A stretch of 7,131 nucleotides of DNA from JBFGWM01 sp041588495 (GTDB lineage: Bacteria > Pseudomonadota > Gammaproteobacteria > Pseudomonadales > JBFGWM01). Below the pieces are notes generated by a model that was not told the origin of the DNA, made no database searches, and was given only the letters and a program-made list of their open reading frames with translations. Shown here in pieces: positions 1 to 6,755 of this stretch. The stretch spans positions 1 to 7,131 of the forward strand of contig JBFGWM010000147.1 in NCBI GenBank assembly GCA_041588495.1, read 5' to 3'. Each line of letters opens with the position of its first letter. The first letter of the stretch is position 1. The translations under genes and the position numbers were made by a program.

Positions 1-186
1 GATGCGGTCCTGCAGGCGGCCGTTGTCGGTGAGCAGCAGCAACCCCTCGGAATCCCGGTCCAGGCGCCCCGCGGGGTAAAACCCCGGGCGCTCGGGGAGG
101 AACGGGGCCAGTCCCGGCGCCGATGTCCCGGGGGTAAACCTCGACAGCACCCCGCAGGGCTTGTTGAACAGGATCAGGGTGGCCAG
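1..186 (-). CDS. rluE: 23S rRNA pseudouridine synthase, RluE-like (partial, N-terminal 62 codons)
   Basis: N-terminal part of an RsuA/RluB/RluE-family pseudouridine synthase, running off the left window edge. E. coli RluE isomerises a single uridine in 23S rRNA (U2457). Seen here: the opening ATLILFNKP, typical of RluE, and the family catalytic motif YPAGRLDRDSEGLLLLT at residues 38-53, in which Asp43 is the expected catalytic aspartate. There is no N-terminal S4 domain, as in RluE and unlike RsuA or RluB. The start is unusual. The reading frame has a TGA two codons upstream (190-192), so initiation cannot lie further up. The only codon that fits both the family N-terminus and the Shine-Dalgarno sequence is CTG at 184-186. 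It is divergent from icd, as rluE is in E. coli. Family assignment is firm. The choice of RluE over other short members rests on the motif and context. Confidence 0.88.
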   Translation of the reverse strand, partial: MATLILFNKPCGVLSRFTPGTSAPGLAPFLPERPGFYPAGRLDRDSEGLLLLTDNGRLQDRI

Positions 187-192
187 GAATCA

Positions 193-197
193 CCTCC
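193..197 (-). promoter_or_regulatory. Strong Shine-Dalgarno site deciding the rluE CTG start
   Basis: The minus strand reads GGAGGTGATTC directly before CTG at 184-186. The GGAGG core is 6 nt from the CTG, which is ideal spacing, and the GGAGGTGA run is a near-perfect anti-SD match. The TGA inside it is in frame with rluE, closing the frame upstream. Confidence 0.7.
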
Positions 198-256
198 GCT
201 GCAGGCTGTGGCGGGCGCTCTTCGCGGGCGCCGCGCACCCTGCCGGTTTTCGCTGA

Positions 257-267
257 TGGTATACACT
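257..267 (+). promoter_or_regulatory. Possible extended -10 element for icd
   Basis: The 130-bp divergent gap 187-316 must hold promoters for rluE and icd. The best plus-strand candidate is TGGTATACACT. It contains a TGn extension before TATACA (257-265) or, shifted, TACACT (262-267), each matching 4 of 6 bases of the sigma-70 -10. No convincing -35 lies 16-18 bp upstream, so this is a weak call. Nothing else recognisable is present in the gap. Confidence 0.25.
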
Positions 268-316
268 AGATTGGATCATTTCCCCCCGAAAACTGGCGCA
301 GCCGACGGAGTGAATC

Positions 317-1576
<1,260 letters not shown>

Positions 1577-1579
1577 GCG

Positions 1580-1596
1580 CGCCGGCTCAACCGGCG
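1580..1596. repeat. Inverted repeat between convergent icd and cspD
   Basis: CGCCGG (1580-1585) and CCGGCG (1591-1596) form a perfect 6-bp stem with a 5-nt loop that contains the cspD stop codon (1587-1589). It could form a hairpin at the 3' end of either transcript. Neither strand shows a following run of T, so a classical intrinsic terminator is not supported. Confidence 0.4.
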
Positions 1597-1889
1597 GGCT
1601 GGGGTTCCATCCCGGGGTCTGCCGTCTCGATCCCGTCGGCGTCGACGGGCGCTGCGGCGGCCTCGAGTTCAGCGGTCCGCTCCGGGGAGACCGGCGTGAT
1701 CTCCATGGCCTGGAGCCCCTTCTCACCACGCCCGATCTCGAAATCCACCCACTGCCCGGACTGCAGGGAACGGTAACCGTCCATGCGGATCGCGGAATAG
1801 TGGGCGAACAGGTCCTCGGCTTCCGTCTCCGTGACGATGAAGCCGTAGCCCTTGGCGTTACTGAACCATTTCACCTTGCCGACCGGCAT
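1587..1889 (-). CDS. cspD: Cold-shock-domain protein, CspD-like, with acidic C-terminal tail
   Basis: Small single-stranded nucleic-acid-binding protein of 100 residues. The cold-shock domain spans about residues 1-65. It opens MPVGKVKWFSNAKGYGFI with RNP1 at 13-18 (KGYGFI), and RNP2 is at 26-34 (DLFAHYSAI). The RMDGYRSLQSGQ stretch (35-46) is typical of CspD rather than CspA. E. coli CspD is a stationary-phase DNA replication inhibitor of 74 residues; its place next to clpS is conserved. Residues 66-100 are an Ala/Pro/acidic tail with eight Asp/Glu and one Arg, probably disordered, and longer than in E. coli. The frame stays open upstream to 2018. I chose ATG 1887-1889 because it begins the conserved domain and has GAGG at 1897-1900, 7 nt away. 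A good promoter lies about 100 bp upstream. The exact subgroup function is inferred from neighbourhood and motif. Confidence 0.93.
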   Translation of the reverse strand: MPVGKVKWFSNAKGYGFIVTETEAEDLFAHYSAIRMDGYRSLQSGQWVDFEIGRGEKGLQAMEITPVSPERTAELEAAAAPVDADGIETADPGMEPQPAG

Positions 1890-1923
1890 ATGCGCACCTC
1901 GCTGGTTCCGCCTCCGGTCCGCA

Positions 1924-1955
1924 GTCCGGCGCGGGTAGGGTGGGGCGCCCCGGAC
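1924..1955. repeat. Inverted repeat in the cspD leader
   Basis: GTCCGG (1924-1929) and CCGGAC (1950-1955) are perfect inverted arms around a G-rich 20-nt centre that includes the 10-bp palindrome GGGGCGCCCC (1942-1951). It falls within the inferred 5' untranslated leader of cspD, upstream of its ribosome binding site, so the leader RNA is probably strongly folded. A regulatory role is not shown. Confidence 0.35.
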
Positions 1956-1988
1956 GCATCTGAACCGTGCCGGGGTTGTGCGGGTCTC

Positions 1989-2018
1989 ACTATACAACAG
2001 CGCCGCGAATCTTGACAA
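1989..2018 (-). promoter_or_regulatory. Sigma-70-type promoter for cspD
   Basis: On the minus strand, TTGTCA (2013-2018) is followed after 18 bp by TATAGT (1989-1994), each 5 of 6 matches to the consensus. Transcription would begin near 1982, giving cspD a leader of roughly 90 nt, in keeping with the long leaders of cold-shock genes. The -35 overlaps a perfect TTGACA on the opposite strand (2012-2017). Confidence 0.6.
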
Positions 2019-2038
2019 ACGGGTTTCGATTGGCTAAT
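2012..2038 (+). promoter_or_regulatory. Possible clpS-clpA promoter
   Basis: A consensus TTGACA at 2012-2017 points toward clpS. The best -10 is GCTAAT at 2033-2038 (4 of 6, spacer 15 bp, short); TAATGC with a 17-bp spacer is poorer. If used, the clpS leader would be about 140 nt. A second weak -10-like TAAGAT lies at 2133-2138 without a -35. The stretch 2039-2186 otherwise holds only a GC-rich inverted repeat (GCGGC 2039-2043, GCCGC 2051-2055) and no gene that I can support. Confidence 0.3.
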
Positions 2039-2186
2039 GCGGCGCGCCGGGCCGCCTGGTCAGGGCTTGCACAAGGCGTTGATGAAACGAAGGTTTTGTC
2101 GCACCGCAATTCCATGCGCGACGGCAAGGCGATAAGATGGGACTGACAGGCAGTTAAGGTTTGGCGGCCACGGGCCGAAGCAGATT

Positions 2187-2549
2187 ATGGGTAAACCTGG
2201 AAAACTTCATCTAACATTAAACAAGGATGATGACGACCAGAACGAGGGGTATGACGGCGACCTTGCGGTAGAAACAGCCAAGCCCAGGCTGAAACAACCG
2301 CCGATGTTCAAGGTCATAATGTTGAATGACGACTATACCCCGATGGATTTTGTCGTTGAAGTGCTTGAAGGGTTCTTCGCGATGTCCCGGGAAAAGGCCA
2401 CCCAGGTGATGCTGATGGTCCATACCCAGGGAAAAGCCGTATGCGGGGTGTTTACCAGGGACATCGCCGAAACCAAGGCGGCGCAGGTAAACGAGTATTC
2501 AAGGGAGAACCAGCATCCTTTGTTGTGTGAGATAGACAGGGCCGACTGA
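2187..2549 (+). CDS. clpS: ATP-dependent Clp protease adaptor ClpS
   Basis: N-recognin of the bacterial N-degron pathway. It binds proteins with N-terminal Leu, Phe, Tyr or Trp and delivers them to the N-domain of ClpA. It has 120 residues against 106 in E. coli. The folded core begins near residue 38 (QPPMFKVIMLNDDYTPM). The binding-pocket residues are present: Asn47, Asp48 and His79, with gatekeeper Met53, matching E. coli N34, D35, H66 and M40. The QGKAVCGVFTRDIAETK stretch (81-97) is also diagnostic. The N-terminal extension (1-37) is about 13 residues longer than in E. coli and holds an acidic run (KDDDDQNE). The upstream Shine-Dalgarno is poor (at best GAAG at 2177-2180). Base composition is about 51% GC by hand count, lower than its neighbours. 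The stop is 20 bp before clpA, so the two are probably cotranscribed. Confidence 0.97.
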   Translation: MGKPGKLHLTLNKDDDDQNEGYDGDLAVETAKPRLKQPPMFKVIMLNDDYTPMDFVVEVLEGFFAMSREKATQVMLMVHTQGKAVCGVFTRDIAETKAAQVNEYSRENQHPLLCEIDRAD

Positions 2550-2569
2550 GGCGCGTCGAGGGGCTAGAG

Positions 2570-4846
2570 ATGCTCAGTAAAGACCTTGAAGTAACTCTTA
2601 ACCTGGCTTTCAAGGAAGCCCGGGCAAAGCGTCATGAATACATGACGGTCGAGCACCTGTTGCTTGCGCTCCTCGACAACGAGGCCGCGGCCAACGTGCT
2701 GCGCCACTGCGGGGTCGACCTCAATCGCCTGCGCCGCGAACTCGTCGATTTCGTCGATTCCACCACGCCATTGATTCCGGCCTCCGACAATGATCGCGAG
2801 ACCCAGCCCACCCTGGGCTTCCAGCGCGTGCTGCAACGCGCGGTGTTCCACGTGCAGTCCTCCGGCAAGAAGGAGGTCACGGGCGCCAACGTCCTCGTGG
2901 CGTTGTTCAGCGAGCAGGAAAGCCAGGCGGTCTACTTCCTCAAGCAGCAGAACGTCGCCCGTATCGACGTGGTGAACTACATCGCCCACGGGATTTCCAA
3001 GGTCTCCAACCAGCACCATGATCACGGCGAACCGGACCAGGAGCAGGGCGAGGAGGAGGGCGTCACCGAGACCTCGCACCAGAGCCCGCTCGAGGCCTAC
3101 GCCACCAATCTCAACGAGCAGGCCGCCCTGGGTCGCATCGACCCGCTGGTGGGCCGCCTGGACGAGGTGGAACGGGTCATCCAGATCCTGTCCCGCCGGC
3201 GCAAGAACAACCCGCTGCTGGTGGGCGAGTCGGGGGTCGGCAAGACCGCCATCGCCGAGGGCCTGGCCAAGATGGTGGTCGACGGCCAGGTGCCCGATAT
3301 CATCAACGGCGCCATGGTCTATGCCCTGGACCTCGGCGCGCTGCTGGCCGGCACCAAGTACCGGGGTGATTTCGAGAAGCGCTTCAAGGCCCTGCTCGCC
3401 GAACTGCGCAAGACGCCCGGCGCGATCCTGTTCATCGACGAGATTCACACCATTATCGGGGCCGGCGCGGCCTCGGGCGGCGTCATGGATGCCTCCAACC
3501 TGCTCAAGCCGATGTTGAGTTCGGGAGAGATCCGCTGCATCGGTTCGACCACGTACCAGGAATTCCGCGGCATCTTCGAGAAGGACCGCGCGCTGTCGCG
3601 GCGTTTCCAGAAGGTCGATGTCGAGGCGCCCACGGTGGAAAACACCTACAAGATTCTCAAGGGCCTCAAGTCGCGTTTCGAGGAGCACCACGAGATCCGC
3701 TACACCGACCGCGCCCTGAAGGTCGCGGCCGAACTGGCCGACCGCTACATCAACGACCGCCACCTGCCGGACAAGGCCATCGATGTCATCGACGAGGCCG
3801 GGGCGTACCAGCGTCTGCAACCGGAGAACAAGCGCAAGAAGGTGATCGGCGTCGGCGAGGTCGAGCAGGTGGTCGCAAAGATCGCGCGCATCCCGCCCAA
3901 GAGCGTCTCCGCTTCCGACAAGAAGAGCCTGGAGAACCTGGAGCGCGACCTGCGCATGGTGGTTTTCGGGCAGGACGAGGCCATCGGTTCCCTGGCCTCG
4001 GCCATCAAGCTGTCCCGGGCCGGACTCAAGTCGGTCGAGAAGCCCGTCGGGTCATTCCTGTTCGCGGGACCGACCGGGGTGGGCAAGACCGAGGTCTGCC
4101 GGCAGCTGGCCAACGTCATGGGCATTCCGCTGGTGCGCTTCGACATGTCCGAGTACATGGAACGGCATACCGTTTCACGGCTGATCGGTGCGCCGCCCGG
4201 CTATGTGGGCTTCGACCAGGGCGGGCTGCTGACCGAGCAGATCAACCAGCACCCGCATTGCGTGCTGCTGCTCGACGAGATCGAAAAGGCGGATCCCGAG
4301 GTGTTCAACCTGCTCCTGCAGGTCATGGACCACGGCACCCTGACCGACAACAACGGGCGCAAGGCCGACTTCCGCAACGTGATCGTGGTAATGACCACCA
4401 ACGCGGGCGCGGAGGCCATCGCGCGTCCTTCGATCGGGTTCACCGAGCAGGATCACAGCACCGACGGCATGGAGGCGCTGAAGAAGATGTTCACGCCGGA
4501 ATTCCGCAACCGGCTGGATGCCATCATCCAGTTCAAGGCGCTGGACATCGAGATCATCAAGTCGGTGGTCGACAAGTTCCTCACCGAGCTGCAGGCGCAA
4601 CTCGACGAGAAGAAGGTTCTCATCCAGGTCGACGACGACGCGGTCGCCTGGCTGGCCACCCACGGCTACGACGAGAAACTCGGCGCGCGCCCCATGGCCC
4701 GGCTGATCCAGGAACGGCTCAAGAAGCCGCTGGCGGAAGAAGTGCTGTTTGGTCGGCTGGTGTCCGGCGGAACCGTGCAGGTCACCGTGGACGGGGACGA
4801 TCTGACCCTGGAGTTCGAGCAGGAAGTCGAGAAAGAGAAAGCGTGA
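2570..4846 (+). CDS. clpA: ATP-dependent Clp protease ATP-binding subunit ClpA
   Basis: Hexameric AAA+ unfoldase that pairs with ClpP to degrade proteins, including N-degron substrates handed over by ClpS. It has 758 residues, the same as E. coli ClpA. Order of parts: N-domain (about 1-143, the ClpS docking site); a flexible Gln/Glu/His-rich linker (about 146-172); D1 with Walker A GESGVGKT (219-226), Walker B LFIDE (287-291) and arginine pair 344-345; D2 with Walker A GPTGVGKT (500-507), Walker B LLLDE (566-570) and sensor-2 GARPMAR (705-711). The ClpP-docking loop carries IGF at 622-624, in place of IGL in E. coli. All catalytic residues are intact. The ATG has GAGGGG at 2558-2563, 6 nt away, and follows clpS by 20 bp. 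The first 25 or so codons share the lower GC of clpS. The stop is only 7 bp from the convergent infA stop. Confidence 0.98.
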   Translation: MLSKDLEVTLNLAFKEARAKRHEYMTVEHLLLALLDNEAAANVLRHCGVDLNRLRRELVDFVDSTTPLIPASDNDRETQPTLGFQRVLQRAVFHVQSSGKKEVTGANVLVALFSEQESQAVYFLKQQNVARIDVVNYIAHGISKVSNQHHDHGEPDQEQGEEEGVTETSHQSPLEAYATNLNEQAALGRIDPLVGRLDEVERVIQILSRRRKNNPLLVGESGVGKTAIAEGLAKMVVDGQVPDIINGAMVYALDLGALLAGTKYRGDFEKRFKALLAELRKTPGAILFIDEIHTIIGAGAASGGVMDASNLLKPMLSSGEIRCIGSTTYQEFRGIFEKDRALSRRFQKVDVEAPTVENTYKILKGLKSRFEEHHEIRYTDRALKVAAELADRYINDRHLPDKAIDVIDEAGAYQRLQPENKRKKVIGVGEVEQVVAKIARIPPKSVSASDKKSLENLERDLRMVVFGQDEAIGSLASAIKLSRAGLKSVEKPVGSFLFAGPTGVGKTEVCRQLANVMGIPLVRFDMSEYMERHTVSRLIGAPPGYVGFDQGGLLTEQINQHPHCVLLLDEIEKADPEVFNLLLQVMDHGTLTDNNGRKADFRNVIVVMTTNAGAEAIARPSIGFTEQDHSTDGMEALKKMFTPEFRNRLDAIIQFKALDIEIIKSVVDKFLTELQAQLDEKKVLIQVDDDAVAWLATHGYDEKLGARPMARLIQERLKKPLAEEVLFGRLVSGGTVQVTVDGDDLTLEFEQEVEKEKA

Positions 4847-4853
4847 GGCGTGC

Positions 4854-5072
4854 TCAGCGCTCGCGGTAGACGATGCGACCCTTGCTGAGATCGTAAGGCG
4901 TCAGTTCCACCTTCACCTTGTCGCCGGTGAGAATCCGGATGTAGTTCTTGCGCATCTTGCCTGAGATGTGCGCGGTGACCACGTGGCCGTTCTCGAGTTC
5001 GACCCGGAACATGGTGTTGGGCAGCGTGTCCACGACAACGCCTTCCATTTCGATTGCATCTTCTTTTGCCAT
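4854..5072 (-). CDS. infA: Translation initiation factor IF-1
   Basis: Small OB-fold protein that occupies the A site of the 30S subunit during initiation. It has 72 residues, exactly the E. coli length, and is nearly identical across its centre (LPNTMFRVELENGHVVTAHI, then SGKMRKNYIRILTGDKV and LTPYDLSKGRIVYRER). The frame is open upstream to 5111, but the family start MAKED fixes ATG at 5070-5072. A GGAGG lies at 5085-5089, which gives a rather long 12-nt spacer. In E. coli a serW tRNA separates clpA from infA. Here the gap is 7 bp and no tRNA fits. It has its own candidate promoter within the 133-bp gap to bpt, so it may be transcribed both alone and from the upstream trxB-aat-bpt run. Confidence 0.98.
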   Translation of the reverse strand: MAKEDAIEMEGVVVDTLPNTMFRVELENGHVVTAHISGKMRKNYIRILTGDKVKVELTPYDLSKGRIVYRER

Positions 5073-5137
5073 ACGGCGAACCGACCTCCGGTGTGAATTC
5101 CTGTGACGCAAGTGCTGCCCGCTTTTGCGGAGCGCAG

Positions 5138-5166
5138 ATTTTGCCTGAAATGTACGGGCATGGCAA
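5138..5166 (-). promoter_or_regulatory. Sigma-70-type promoter for infA
   Basis: On the minus strand TTGCCA (5161-5166, 5 of 6) is followed after exactly 17 bp by CAAAAT (5138-5143, 4 of 6). Transcription would begin near 5131, giving infA a leader of about 60 nt. It lies in the largest gap of the minus-strand gene run, where an independent promoter for a highly expressed gene would be expected. Confidence 0.45.
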
Positions 5167-5205
5167 AGCGGACCGACGGCCGGTTCCGGCGGGTACCGGG
5201 AGAAA

Positions 5206-5955
5206 TCAGGAATCCGCGGAGGGCGGTGCCTTGTCGAGGTCGCGGGAGGCCTCGATTTCCGTCCACTCGTCGTTGATGAGCATCTCGACGGGGCGGAAAC
5301 TGGTCTTGTAGTTCATCTTGCGGCACTGGCGGATCCAGTAGCCCAGGTACACGGCCGGCAGGCCCAGGCGCCGGGCTTCGCGAATCTGCCAGAGAATCGA
5401 GTACACCCCCAGGCTGCGCCGGTCATGGTCCGGATCGAAGAAGGTGTACACCGCGGACAGTCCGTTGGGCATGTGGTCGACCACGGCGACGGCAAGGAGC
5501 CGTACACCCTCGCGGAACTCGTAAAAACGCGTCTGTCCCCACTCGTTGATGAGAAAGGATTCGTACTGGTCCATGCTCGGCGGATACATGTCGCCGTTGC
5601 GGTGGCGCGCCTCGATGTAACGCCGGTACAGGCGGTAGTGGTCGCGGCGCACGCCGGGCGGACGTTCGGTCACCGTGAGGTCGCTGTTCACGCGCTCGAT
5701 GCGCTTCTGCACCCGCCGCAACCGGAAACGGTCCACCGGCACCCGTACCGGGACGCAGGCCTGGCAGTGTTCACAGTGGGGCCGGTACAGGTAGTTTCCG
5801 CTGCGACGGAAGCCCAGCGCCGAAAGCTTGCCATACAGGTCGGGGTTCACCCGCGCGGCGGGATCCAGGAACAGGCTGCTCGCCTCGCGGTCCTCGAGGT
5901 AGCTGCACTCGTGGGGCGGCGTGACGAAGAATTTGAGGGTAGCGAGATTGGTCAT
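5206..5955 (-). CDS. bpt: Aspartate/glutamate leucyltransferase (arginyltransferase family)
   Basis: Transfers Leu from leucyl-tRNA to proteins with N-terminal Asp or Glu, making them ClpS substrates. It has 249 residues. The N-terminal ATE_N part (about 10-80) shows FFVTPPHECSYL and the cysteine cluster CEHCQACVPVRV, with Cys17, Cys61, Cys64 and Cys67. The C-terminal ATE_C part (about 100-235) shows LSAVYTFFDPD (166-176), SLGVYSILWQI (181-191), YLGYWI (203-208) and CRKMNYKTSFRPVE (211-224). In Pseudomonas this gene has been called ate. By knowledge of the family, bacterial members of this length are Bpt, which uses Leu; charging specificity cannot be read from sequence alone. The frame is open far upstream, and ATG 5953-5955 was chosen because MTNLATLKFFVTPPH matches the family N-terminus. 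I see no Shine-Dalgarno before it. The gap to aat is 50 bp. Confidence 0.95.
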   Translation of the reverse strand: MTNLATLKFFVTPPHECSYLEDREASSLFLDPAARVNPDLYGKLSALGFRRSGNYLYRPHCEHCQACVPVRVPVDRFRLRRVQKRIERVNSDLTVTERPPGVRRDHYRLYRRYIEARHRNGDMYPPSMDQYESFLINEWGQTRFYEFREGVRLLAVAVVDHMPNGLSAVYTFFDPDHDRRSLGVYSILWQIREARRLGLPAVYLGYWIRQCRKMNYKTSFRPVEMLINDEWTEIEASRDLDKAPPSADS

Positions 5956-6005
5956 GGCGGCAAGGGACCGGCGCGACTGGATTTCATGGGCTGATAAGAC
6001 AGATT

Positions 6006-6734
6006 TTAGACAATTCCTGGCGCCTGCGGTGCCCCGGGGGCCAGTTCCCGGGCCAGCCAGGTTCCCGGCTCCGGTTCGACGTCCACCCATTGGTCCAGCA
6101 GTTGCAGGAATTCGGGTCGCGGAATCTCTTCGGCGCCCAGGGAGGCCAGGTGGCCGTTGGGCACCTGGCAGTCGAGTAGCCGGAACCCGGCCCCACGCAA
6201 CAGGCGAACCAGGCAGGCCATGGCGACCTTGGAGGCATTGCTGACCCCGCTGAACATCGACTCGCCGAAGAACACCCGGCCCATGGCAACACCGTAGATG
6301 CCACCGCAGAGCCGTCCATCCCGCCAGCACTCCACGGAATGCGCCAGTCCGTGCTGGTGCAGCCGGCAATATGCGGCCTCCATTTCCGGGGTGATCCAGG
6401 TGCCCTCGCGTCCCGGCGCCGGGGCTGCACAGGCCGTGACCACCCCTGCAAAATCGTAATCAAGAGTCACCCTGAACTGTCCCTGGCGCAGGATGCGCGC
6501 CAGGCGGCGTGATATGTGAAAACGGTCGGGAAACAACACGGCGCGGGGGTCGGGGCACCACCACAGGATCGGCTGTCCGGATTCGTACCAGGGAAAGATG
6601 CCGGCGCGATAGGCGGCCCGCAGGCGCTCCACGCGCAGGTCGCCACCCCAGGCCAGGAGCCCGTTGGGATCAGTTTCCGCCGCGTCCGCCGGCGGAAACA
6701 GCACCGTGTCGGGATGCAGTTGCGGGACCGTCAT
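6006..6734 (-). CDS. aat: Leucyl/phenylalanyl-tRNA--protein transferase
   Basis: Transfers Leu or Phe from aminoacyl-tRNA to N-terminal Lys or Arg, the other entry branch to ClpS-ClpAP. It has 242 residues against 234 in E. coli. Family blocks appear in order: GLLAWGGDL (25-33), AYRAGIFPWY (41-50), PDPRAVLFP (61-69), TWITPEMEAAY (112-122), YGVAMGRVFFGESMFS (147-162) and LLDCQVPNGHLASLGA (186-201). Catalytic and tRNA-binding residues Trp49, Trp113, Glu158, Asp188 and Gln190 correspond to E. coli W49, W111, E156, D186 and Q188. Residue 60 is Cys in WWCPDPR where E. coli has Ser. The last 12 or so residues are an Ala/Pro-rich tail. The ATG fits the family start but lacks an obvious Shine-Dalgarno. 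It lies 21 bp after trxB, so the two are probably one transcript; the cydCD pair that intervenes in E. coli is absent. Confidence 0.97.
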   Translation of the reverse strand: MTVPQLHPDTVLFPPADAAETDPNGLLAWGGDLRVERLRAAYRAGIFPWYESGQPILWWCPDPRAVLFPDRFHISRRLARILRQGQFRVTLDYDFAGVVTACAAPAPGREGTWITPEMEAAYCRLHQHGLAHSVECWRDGRLCGGIYGVAMGRVFFGESMFSGVSNASKVAMACLVRLLRGAGFRLLDCQVPNGHLASLGAEEIPRPEFLQLLDQWVDVEPEPGTWLARELAPGAPQAPGIV

Positions 6735-6755
6735 AGCGGGCGCGCCGGGCGATCG

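Noticed and set aside
1890..2018. Upstream extension of cspD to an ATG at 2016-2018
   Set aside because: The extra 43 residues are Arg-rich and unlike any cold-shock protein, the extension would overlap the cspD promoter, and the inner ATG has a good Shine-Dalgarno.
2564..3820. Long open frame antisense to clpA (418 codons)
   Set aside because: It mirrors the codon pattern of clpA, has no domain I recognise, and there is no ribosome binding site or promoter supporting it.
4847..4853. serW tRNA between clpA and infA, as in E. coli
   Set aside because: Only 7 bp separate the two stop codons, and no cloverleaf-like sequence occurs nearby.
5116..5134. CCGC-AAAA-GCGG hairpin upstream of infA as a terminator or attenuator
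   Set aside because: The perfect stem is only 4 bp and lacks a T run on the transcribed strand.
5179..5190. GCCGG-TT-CCGGC inverted repeat after bpt as a terminator
   Set aside because: The loop is only 2 nt (or the stem only 4 bp), and no T run follows on the minus strand.
6003..6008. TAAAAT on the minus strand as a -10 for bpt
   Set aside because: It overlaps the aat stop codon and matches 5 of 6 bases, but the sequence 17 bp upstream (CACCGC) is not a -35; one hexamer alone is too weak.
5956..6369. Upstream extension of bpt overlapping aat
   Set aside because: The added residues are an off-frame reading of aat, and the family N-terminus begins at the ATG at 5953-5955.
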